Assembly: GCF_008065155.1 (NCBI RefSeq)
Contig: NZ_CP042819.1
Location: forward strand, 1 to 64,000
DNA: 64,000 nucleotides
Direction: 5' to 3'
Origin: Octadecabacter sp. SW4
GTDB taxonomy: Bacteria; Pseudomonadota; Alphaproteobacteria; Rhodobacterales; Rhodobacteraceae
Part shown: positions 57,797 to 64,000 of the stretch, in pieces
Layout of the letters: the number at the start of each line of letters is the position of its first letter
How positions within the stretch are numbered: the stretch's first letter is position 1
The notes under the pieces: model-generated
The model's input: the letters and a program-made list of their open reading frames with translations, nothing else
Database searches by the model: none
Told to the model about the DNA's origin: nothing
Position numbers and translations under genes: made by a program

Positions 57797-58150
57797 ATGT
57801 CGGACGCCCCGCAGAAAAAGAAACCCTCGCGCCAGCAGGTCTTTACCTTGCTGGTCGAAGTGGGCCGCAAAGACGGTGATGGCCTGCCCAAGGATGCGAC
57901 CGGCGCGGCGTTGATGATCTATGCCAGCGGCGTGGACGAGGCCGAGGCCGTGCGCGAAACCGTTGCGATCCTTAAACAGGCCGATATGAACCCCTTGGAT
58001 GTGTCCGGCTATGGCACGCTTGATGAACGCCTTGCCGAGGGACATGACATCGCTGACGAGGAAAAAGATCTGATGGCGCGCGCGCTGGCCGAAAACAGCG
58101 TGATCGTCGCGCAGATGACGCCGTTTTTTGGTGATGACGAACCCGCCTAG
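57797..58150 (+). CDS. Conserved-looking hypothetical protein
   Basis: A 117-residue acidic, soluble protein with a basic start (SDAPQKKKPSRQQVFTLLVE). The body alternates helices (GAALMIYASGVDEAEAVRET, ILKQADMNPLDVSGYGTL) and a conserved-looking end DLMARALAENSVIVAQMTPF. No family is recognised. It has a clear ribosome site (AAAGGCAGC) and stands 81 bases after dapD. Its stop overlaps the opposing gene in CTAG. Confidence 0.7.
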   Translation: MSDAPQKKKPSRQQVFTLLVEVGRKDGDGLPKDATGAALMIYASGVDEAEAVRETVAILKQADMNPLDVSGYGTLDERLAEGHDIADEEKDLMARALAENSVIVAQMTPFFGDDEPA

Positions 58151-59199
58151 CCGCCCGCAGGGCCAAACCATTTCAGCTTGATTGCCTCGTATGTGCCGTT
58201 TTCGCGCAGGCGCAGCAGCGACTGGTTGATTTCCTCGGCCAGGGGGCTGCCCGTAGGCAGTGCGATCCCATAGCTTTCGGGCACGAAGACGGACCCCACC
58301 AAACGGCCTGTGTCAGCCCCGTCCGTTGTCACGTAATAGGCCAGAATGGGGGCGTCAAACACGACCGCGTCAAGCGTGCCGTCTTCGAAGGCCGCGATCA
58401 ATGTGTCCAGATCATCAAAGGTCAACGCACGCAAGTCGCGCCCCTCCAGAAAGCCGGCAGCAGTAGAGTCGCCAATCGTGCCAACGCGCTTGTCATAAAG
58501 GTCATTCACGCCTGACACATTTGTCTGAATTGCCGCGACGGTCAGCGTTGCGGTGATTTTTGCGACAAAGATCGACACACCGAACAGCGAGGCCACGACC
58601 AGGATGACGCCAAACAAGCGCCCCAGTGGCGAACGTGGCGCGCGTTCTTCAAAGCTGCCGTTTACCACAAGGTTCAACGCCCACCAAAACGCCGGAAAGG
58701 CCATCTTGCGCGCGCCTCCGTCGAAATAGGGCTGATGATTACGCTCAAACCGCCACATCATCATGCCTGCCGCAAACAGCACGCCAAACGCCGCCAGAAC
58801 ACCCAATAGCAGATCGCGTGAAAACAGCACCGACCAGAGCGATGCACCGCCCGCCCCGGCAGGGATCATGATTTGCAGACCGGCGGCAAAAATCGGTTGG
58901 CTAAAATCCATCATCGCTTCGCGCTCGGCGGTGATCGAAATATTGGCAATGGCGGCATCGACCTCGCCATCTATCACCATAGCAATCATTTCGGAAAAAC
59001 TGTCGGCACGGACAAAGTCATAGCTTCGCCCAAGGTCGTTCATGATGCTCGCCCAGAGGTCGACGGAAAATCCAACGTCATGCCCGCCGTCTATCATCGA
59101 AAATGGGGCGCGCGTGACTGTTGCGACCCGCAAGTCCTGCGCCGTAACCATTGACGCAAAACCCGCCATGAAGCCGATTAAGACAATTGGAAACCGCAT
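58147..59199 (-). CDS. Prokaryotic ionotropic glutamate receptor homologue with unusual pore
   Basis: A 350-residue GluR0-type protein: signal peptide (1-20, ASMVTAQ), ligand-binding lobe 1 (22-115), a pore module (TM1 about 130-150, pore helix/filter 167-187, TM2 about 191-214), then lobe 2 (228-345). This is a SBP_bac_3 domain interrupted by an ion channel. The pore module FWWALNLVVNGSFEERAPRS has NGSFEE where GluR0-like proteins have TVGYGD, so selectivity is probably not that of a potassium channel. Ligand is expected to be an amino acid. It could also be a solute-binding protein with vestigial membrane helices, but the pore-loop layout argues for a channel. Confidence 0.85.
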   Translation of the reverse strand: MRFPIVLIGFMAGFASMVTAQDLRVATVTRAPFSMIDGGHDVGFSVDLWASIMNDLGRSYDFVRADSFSEMIAMVIDGEVDAAIANISITAEREAMMDFSQPIFAAGLQIMIPAGAGGASLWSVLFSRDLLLGVLAAFGVLFAAGMMMWRFERNHQPYFDGGARKMAFPAFWWALNLVVNGSFEERAPRSPLGRLFGVILVVASLFGVSIFVAKITATLTVAAIQTNVSGVNDLYDKRVGTIGDSTAAGFLEGRDLRALTFDDLDTLIAAFEDGTLDAVVFDAPILAYYVTTDGADTGRLVGSVFVPESYGIALPTGSPLAEEINQSLLRLRENGTYEAIKLKWFGPAGG

Positions 59200-59257
59200 T
59201 GCTTCTTCCCCCCGAAGTCACCTTGCCTTACGCCAATTCCGACGGGCGAGGCAATAA

Positions 59258-60352
59258 CTAGCCCTGGGCCGTCGCCAATTCAGTGAGGGTCAGTGCCTCA
59301 AAGCCACGCAAGACGGGCAAGGCAAGATCCGATTGAAGGGGCCGCAATTCCGGCGGCAAGTCTCGCAAGACCGAATGGGGCAGCACGCCCGGATCGGCAA
59401 GAAGCGCGCTGACATCAAAGCTTTCAAGCGGTGCACCGTTGACAATAATGACGGCATGGCGATCCAACAGCACGTGATAATACCGCACCGTTTGCGGCGC
59501 AGGATCAATTGCCAGGACCGCCCGATGGTCGATCATATGGCGCATGGCTGCCGACACGCATTCTTCGCCAAACAGGTATTCAACATCTGATCCTGACAGA
59601 CAAATTCGCTGGTCGCGCCCAAGCAACAGATCGGCCGAGGCACCATGATAAGGCGCGCGCAACAGACAGGGTGCAAACCGCCCGCGGGCAGGCAACACCT
59701 GCGATCCCACCCAGCGCACCTGTGCCACGTCACCTTGGGCCGTGCTGACAAATTCACCTGGGCGCAATGTGTCGATCGGGGTTTCACCCGAGGGTGTTTT
59801 AATGCTGCCCCGCGCACCAATCGCGGGCATCGGCCCTGCGGGTTCAACACTGTCTGACACGGCGGCAAAGTGCAGGCTTGGGTCGGCTTTGCACAGCGTA
59901 TGATCAGCCATCAGACGTGTTGCATCGCGCAATGTTAACGGAAAAGGCGCGCTGACATCGGTTTGAAACAGTGTGCCACGATCCGGCACATAAAGCGTCA
60001 GCGTGCCACGTCGTGCAGGACAATCCCACGTATATGAAATCTGCAAAACGCTTTCGCTGACCTGCAAATCGGTCGCAAGATCGCGCGACAAATGGCGCGC
60101 GCCGTGCCGCATCAGCAGGCGCAGTGTCCCGTCTGTATCAAGGCATAGCGTCAAACCCGAAGGCCAGGGATCACGGGCAAACAGGCGCAGGATATTTACC
60201 GGAAGCGGCCCCGGTTCATAGCTGCACTCAATGAATAACGTGCCGCTGGTCAATAGCGTGTCGGGGTCAGGCGCATTGGCAAGATTGGGCTGGCCAAGCC
60301 CTGCCGGGTTCAGCACGCCCTCGCTGCCGTCGCGAAGCCCGATCCAACTCAT
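59258..60352 (-). CDS. Hint-domain protein without the catalytic Cys
   Basis: A 364-residue protein: an N-terminal beta-rich region (1-185, resembling a lectin/laminin-like fold) and a Hint domain from about 190 (PAIGARGSIKTPSGETPIDT to the end). Hint autoprocessing needs Cys or Ser at the first splice position; here the region corresponding to CFVAGT in the neighbour is AIGARGS, with no Cys. The Hint fold strands VRWVGSQVLPARGRFAPCLL and DRAVLAIDPAPQ are retained. It is likely non-processing. It is directly downstream of the second Hint protein, 20 bases apart, and so is part of the same transcript. Confidence 0.8.
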   Translation of the reverse strand: MSWIGLRDGSEGVLNPAGLGQPNLANAPDPDTLLTSGTLFIECSYEPGPLPVNILRLFARDPWPSGLTLCLDTDGTLRLLMRHGARHLSRDLATDLQVSESVLQISYTWDCPARRGTLTLYVPDRGTLFQTDVSAPFPLTLRDATRLMADHTLCKADPSLHFAAVSDSVEPAGPMPAIGARGSIKTPSGETPIDTLRPGEFVSTAQGDVAQVRWVGSQVLPARGRFAPCLLRAPYHGASADLLLGRDQRICLSGSDVEYLFGEECVSAAMRHMIDHRAVLAIDPAPQTVRYYHVLLDRHAVIIVNGAPLESFDVSALLADPGVLPHSVLRDLPPELRPLQSDLALPVLRGFEALTLTELATAQG

Positions 60353-60371
60353 GTTCGGCGCGCCCGCATTG

Positions 60372-61979
60372 TTACGCCGCCGCCTGTGATAGCAGCAACC
60401 GCGCCTCGTAGTGGCGCAGGGTGCGCCGCGCGGCAGGGCTATAGCCTTCGCCGGTCAGGGCGTTCAATTCGGGAAAGACGGCGCAAATCTCGTCGATGAT
60501 ATCCTGTTCGAATGCCTTGGTCGTTTGCGGGCCGGGCAGGAAACTCTCAGTCGCGAGACCTTCGGAATAGACGACCTGATGCTTGTCGAACAACAGGTGC
60601 ACATAGGTCACGTCGCCGCCTTCAATCGTGCGCACGGACCGGTCATTGACCAGATCCTTGGCGGCAACCAGAACTTCGCCTTCGCCAAACAGCAGCTCGG
60701 CCATCGTGTCGCGGATCAGCACGCGGTGCTGGGGCGAAAGCATCAAGGTGCCATGTTCGCCAAAGGTATTCTCGCGGATGCGAATGGGGGCCATGTTGCC
60801 GATGGCAGGCACAGTGCGTTGCCCGGCCCAGCGCACCGGCTGCGCCCCGTCATCATGGGTGATAACCATATCGTCGGCCTGCAACTGTTCGACAGGTTTG
60901 TCGCCGTCGGGCGTGCGGATCAGGGTGCCCGCCACAAAGCAAGGGATCGTTTCAACGGTGACAAACCCGACATCCGTTTCCAGAACCGTGCCGGACCCAT
61001 CCGTGCTTTCGACTTGGTAGGTAAAGCTCGTGGTTTCAAAGTCGCTGTCCGTCGTGATGTCGAACGTGCCATCGGCCAGCAGTGTGACTGTTTGGCCGGT
61101 CGGCAAGGTGATTGTCTGACCCACCGTCACGGCATTGCCGTTGATGTGGGTGATCTGCAAGGTGCCGCTCGTGTTGTTGATATCGTTGTCCAGCACATCA
61201 ACGTTCTTGGTTACACTGTCCTGCATGGTGACAAGGTCTTGTTCGGCCACCAGTTGGGTCTGCACGGAATCTGCCGCGATCAGAAGGTTCGAGTCATAGC
61301 TGCTGTCCGACACATCGGCGATGCCGATCTTGATCGTATTTGTCACGCCAACATTCACCGGAATCGTCAGCGTCATGGTGACGGTAAAACCGTCCATCTC
61401 GGTGTTGAACTGGTCGGACGTGTTGTCGTTATAAAGGTTGACGTTGTTGGTCTGATTGACCGCACCAATGGCCGTCTGGTTGGTGTTCGCAATCGACAGC
61501 GGCACGTGCGTTCCGTTGATCCAGACACCAACCATATCGTTGTAAATCGAATTCGAATACTCTGGGTATTCTTCAGAACTAAAGACGAACTGCATCGTCA
61601 TCACGTCATCGGTTGGGATGAAATCCACCACCATATACGAGGCATCATATGTGTTGGTGCCTGCCACCGCATTGAAATCGGCGTCATTGTTCGCGCCGCC
61701 GGTATTGGTGCTGGTATTGGTATCTTGGTTCGACTGGCCCGAAGAATTGGTGAAATTCGTCGCCCGACCCGTGGAGAAAATCACGCCCGTATCGCCCGGC
61801 GTCACGCCCGGGGCGAGTGAATCACCGTTCGAATAGATCGCCGAGGAATAGCTGGAACCCGAATAGCTCGCACTCGTGACCGTGACGCCATTGCCGAAAA
61901 TCGAGTTCGCCATCTGCATCGCAGTGGCGCTTGTGTCGTATGTCAGTTCGCTTGCCGCAACCATTTTGCCCCAACCCAT
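60372..61979 (-). CDS. Choice-of-anchor L and Hint domain surface protein
   Basis: A 535-residue protein low in Cys. Residues about 5-230 match the choice-of-anchor L domain (SNGDSLAPGVTPGDTGVIFS, MTMQFVFSSEEYPEYSNSIY), about 235-330 form an Ig/cadherin-like repeat with VDVLDNDI, and the Hint domain begins PCFVAGTLIRTPDGDKPVEQ (catalytic Cys present) and ends around ESFLPGPQTT. No Sec signal peptide is present, so type I secretion is likely, as for similar roseobacter Hint proteins. Function is possibly in surface display or adhesion. The start ATG could be at 61979 or 61964. Confidence 0.85.
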   Translation of the reverse strand: MGWGKMVAASELTYDTSATAMQMANSIFGNGVTVTSASYSGSSYSSAIYSNGDSLAPGVTPGDTGVIFSTGRATNFTNSSGQSNQDTNTSTNTGGANNDADFNAVAGTNTYDASYMVVDFIPTDDVMTMQFVFSSEEYPEYSNSIYNDMVGVWINGTHVPLSIANTNQTAIGAVNQTNNVNLYNDNTSDQFNTEMDGFTVTMTLTIPVNVGVTNTIKIGIADVSDSSYDSNLLIAADSVQTQLVAEQDLVTMQDSVTKNVDVLDNDINNTSGTLQITHINGNAVTVGQTITLPTGQTVTLLADGTFDITTDSDFETTSFTYQVESTDGSGTVLETDVGFVTVETIPCFVAGTLIRTPDGDKPVEQLQADDMVITHDDGAQPVRWAGQRTVPAIGNMAPIRIRENTFGEHGTLMLSPQHRVLIRDTMAELLFGEGEVLVAAKDLVNDRSVRTIEGGDVTYVHLLFDKHQVVYSEGLATESFLPGPQTTKAFEQDIIDEICAVFPELNALTGEGYSPAARRTLRHYEARLLLSQAAA

Positions 61980-62254
61980 GTGTTGGAGACAGTTCAGACG
62001 GATTCGTGCTTGCCTTGCACGTTAACCTATATCTTGTGGCTTCAACTGCTCGCCACGGACCATCTTGGGTCTCTTTGATGTCTGCCCTGCCTCGGGTCAA
62101 TTATTGGCTTCACATTAGGCCGAATTGTCCTTTTGTGTGAGTATTTTATGGCGCTTTCTTGATGTCACATGAAAAGGTGTCGCAAGCCCGCCACAGGGGT
62201 GTTTGCATCACGCCGTGGCGCGCGCTACCTCTGGGTGCAACACAGGAGCGGATC

Positions 62255-63409
62255 ATGACCAAACCCATAGACCCGGTTGACCTTACGGCACGTCTGGTGC
62301 GCTGCGCGTCGGTCACACCCGCCGAGGGCGGCGCGCTGACGGTGCTGGCTGACCTGTTATCGGATGCCGGATTTACCTGCACCCGCGTTGATCGCGGCGA
62401 GGTGTGCAACCTGTTCGCCCGCTGGGGTGCCAAGGGGGCCGCGCGTAGCTTTGGCTTTAATGGCCATACCGATGTTGTGCCAATCGGGGACGCCGCGGCC
62501 TGGACCCACGATCCGTTCGGCGCGGATATCGTCGACGGCTTCCTTTACGGGCGCGGTGCGACGGATATGAAATCGGGCGTCGCCGCATTTGCTGCCGCCG
62601 CCGTGGATTTCGTGCGCGCCTCGCCACCGGACGGCGCAATCATCCTTGCCATCACCGGTGACGAAGAAGGCCCGGCGCTCGACGGCACAACCGCGCTGCT
62701 TGACTGGATGGAGGCGCAGGGCGAAACCATGCGAGCCTGTATCGTTGGGGAACCTACCTGCGTCGAAACAGTGGGTGACATGATCAAGATCGGGCGGCGC
62801 GGGTCCATGACCGCGCATATCACAGTGGCAGGCAAGCAGGGACATGCGGCCTACCCGCAGCGCGCGCTGAACCCGCTGCCTGCGATGGTGCGGCTGATGG
62901 ACCGGTTGGCCGGCAAGACGCTTGACGACGGCACCAACCATTTCGACCCATCGACCCTTGCGATCGTCACGATCGACACTGGAAATCCCGCCAACAATGT
63001 GATCCCCGCCCAGGCGCGTGCCAGCGTGAATATCCGGTTCAATGACAGGCACACGGGCGATAGCCTTACGGCCTGGGTGCAGTCTGAAATCGACGCGGTG
63101 CAGGCCGAATTTGGCGTCCAGATCACCCAGGATGTGAGAGTATCAGGAGAGGCGTTCCTGACGCCCCCCGGCGCGCTTTCGACGCTGATCAGCGACGCGG
63201 TGCGCGCCGAAACGGGAAACACCCCTGACTTGTCCACGACCGGCGGCACATCGGACGCGCGGTTTGTCAAAGACCACTGCGCCGTGGTCGAATGTGGCCT
63301 TGTCGGTAAGCGAATGCATCAAGTGGATGAGCGTGTGCCGGTCACCGATATCGCAACCCTCAAGGCGATCTACACCCGCATCCTGCAGGCCTATTTCAGC
63401 CAGCCTTGA
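62255..63409 (+). CDS. dapE: Succinyl-diaminopimelate desuccinylase
   Basis: DapE releases succinate from N-succinyl-LL-diaminopimelate in the lysine pathway. The 384-residue M20 peptidase has the metal site [12 protein letters not shown] (H, D), the catalytic Asp-Glu region [12 protein letters not shown], and the C-terminal His in [14 protein letters not shown]. The longer frame from 62159 is not conserved; ATG 62255 follows CAGGAGCGGATC. A terminator-like hairpin follows it. Confidence 0.95.
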   Translation: MTKPIDPVDLTARLVRCASVTPAEGGALTVLADLLSDAGFTCTRVDRGEVCNLFARWGAKGAARSFGFNGHTDVVPIGDAAAWTHDPFGADIVDGFLYGRGATDMKSGVAAFAAAAVDFVRASPPDGAIILAITGDEEGPALDGTTALLDWMEAQGETMRACIVGEPTCVETVGDMIKIGRRGSMTAHITVAGKQGHAAYPQRALNPLPAMVRLMDRLAGKTLDDGTNHFDPSTLAIVTIDTGNPANNVIPAQARASVNIRFNDRHTGDSLTAWVQSEIDAVQAEFGVQITQDVRVSGEAFLTPPGALSTLISDAVRAETGNTPDLSTTGGTSDARFVKDHCAVVECGLVGKRMHQVDERVPVTDIATLKAIYTRILQAYFSQP

Positions 63410-63418
63410 CCAGATTGA

Positions 63419-63440
63419 GCGCCTGCGGCGCGTTCTTTTT
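63419..63440 (+). terminator. Terminator after dapE
   Basis: A 5-bp stem GCGCC/GGCGC with a TGC loop is followed by GTTCTTTTT, 10 bases beyond the dapE stop. A weak but plausible intrinsic terminator. Confidence 0.5.
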
Positions 63441-63449
63441 ATGAATTTG

Positions 63450-63480
63450 CCTCCGGCGGAGGTATTTTTGGCAAGATGAA
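63450..63480. repeat. CCTCCGGCGGAGG hairpin with TATTTTTGGCAAGATGAA tail
   Basis: The palindrome CCTCCGGCGGAGG (63450-63462) followed by TATTTTT and GGCAAGATGAA. The same word combination is common, from memory, in intergenic spacers of roseobacter genomes; only one copy is in this window. On the plus strand it could act as a second terminator before rnr. Confidence 0.45.
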
Positions 63481-63517
63481 GCTGGCAAGGCGCAAGTGCC
63501 GTGGTAGGTGGTGAGAC

Positions 63518-64000
63518 ATGAAACGCATCCCATCCAGAGACGAAATCCTGCAATGGATTTCCGAAAATCCGACCCAATCGGCCAAGCGTGACATCGCGAG
63601 GGCGTTCGGGATCAAAGGCGCCGCGCGCATCGACCTCAAGCGGATCCTGCGCGAGCTTGAAGACGAGGGCCACCTTGAGAAACGCAAGAAGACCTATCGC
63701 GACCCTGATCGGCTTCCGCCGGTTTCGGTTCTCGAAATTGTCGGGCCGGACGCCGATGGCGACCTGATCGCGCGGCCCGTTGAATGGTTCGGCAAGGGTG
63801 ATGTGCCGGTGATTGCCTTCATCGCTGCCAAGGGCGACCCGGCGCTGGGCAAGGGCGATCAGATTCTCGCACGGTTGACCAAGGAGCAGGGCGAAGGTTT
63901 TGACTATACTGCCCGCCTGATCCGCCGCATTGGCACCAACCCCCTGCGTATTCTGGGTGTGTTCCGGCGCGGGTCTGACGGCGGCCGTGTGCTGCCCATC
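63518..64000 (+). CDS. rnr: Ribonuclease R (N-terminal part, runs off window)
   Basis: RNase R is a 3'-5' exoribonuclease that degrades structured RNA and defective rRNA. Only the first 161 codons are present: the start KRIPSRDEILQWISENPTQS, a helix-turn-helix-like part (AKRDIARAFGIKGAARIDLK) and the first cold-shock-like domain (VLEIVGPDADGDLIARPVEW). This matches the N-terminal region of alphaproteobacterial RNase R; the catalytic RNB domain is beyond 64000. The ATG follows GGTGGTGAGAC. Confidence 0.88.
   Translation, partial: MKRIPSRDEILQWISENPTQSAKRDIARAFGIKGAARIDLKRILRELEDEGHLEKRKKTYRDPDRLPPVSVLEIVGPDADGDLIARPVEWFGKGDVPVIAFIAAKGDPALGKGDQILARLTKEQGEGFDYTARLIRRIGTNPLRILGVFRRGSDGGRVLPI

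Noticed and set aside
60411-61820. 469-codon open frame opposite the choice-of-anchor L protein
   Set aside because: The translation is His/Val/Gly/Arg-rich without domains, and it is antisense to a protein with recognised domains; a GC-rich shadow frame.

Overview
The window reads as the start of a chromosome from a marine alphaproteobacterium of the Roseobacter group (Rhodobacterales). It opens at the dnaA start codon and continues dnaN-recF-gyrB, the usual alphaproteobacterial replication block. It is GC-rich and very compact, and most products have the Rhodobacterales form (DUF2585, a SelD fused to an FAD oxidoreductase, a TDH without its structural zinc site, Hint-domain surface proteins). 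The order was judged from protein sequence only. No rRNA, tRNA, CRISPR array, insertion sequence or prophage was seen.

Layout. 0-7.2 kb: replication genes with two small enzymes (VOC, GNAT) between recF and gyrB. 7.3-14.2 kb: TrhO tRNA hydroxylase and nicotinate salvage (pncA, pncB), interrupted by two AT-richer patches. One holds a flavin reductase and a truncated pirin; the other holds an MrcB_N-HNH nuclease that is probably for defence. ArfB follows. 14.2-21.4 kb: a tiny ORF with an ideal ribosome site, a queuosine-precursor transporter, MepA, an MFS transporter, a thioesterase, YggT, RecQ and YaaA. 21.4-25.4 kb: thiolase, Kbl and Tdh, which together degrade threonine to glycine and acetyl-CoA. 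25.4-29.5 kb: an ABC ATPase, an FtsX-like permease and an AttH-like secreted protein. 29.6-32.8 kb: selenium activation (SelD fusion) and tRNA selenouridine synthesis (SelU). 33-38.6 kb: SerA, SerC and SerB, the whole phosphorylated serine pathway, with a sterol-desaturase-type enzyme inside. 38.6-43.6 kb: TSUP transporter, asparaginase, an IalB-like protein, RlmN, a coiled-coil hypothetical protein and a small RHH protein.

43.6-55.4 kb is a glycoside utilisation locus around a divergent LacI regulator. The minus arm carries a binding protein, two permeases, a frameshifted ATPase, a GH2 beta-mannosidase, a TIM-barrel isomerase and a Gfo/Idh/MocA oxidoreductase. The plus arm carries LacI and a second isomerase-oxidoreductase pair. 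Two operator-like palindromes 20 bp apart lie between the arms. Gluconokinase and a LOG-family protein follow. 56.9-64 kb: dapD and dapE (lysine and peptidoglycan precursors) enclose a hypothetical protein, a bacterial ionotropic glutamate receptor homologue with an unusual pore, and two Hint-domain proteins. The window ends inside rnr.

The most interesting items are the NGSFEE pore of the receptor-like channel, the MrcB_N-HNH protein, the mirrored oxidoreductase/isomerase pairs of the sugar locus with tandem operators, the 18-codon ORF with a full anti-anti-Shine-Dalgarno, and six convergent gene pairs whose stop codons overlap by exactly four bases.
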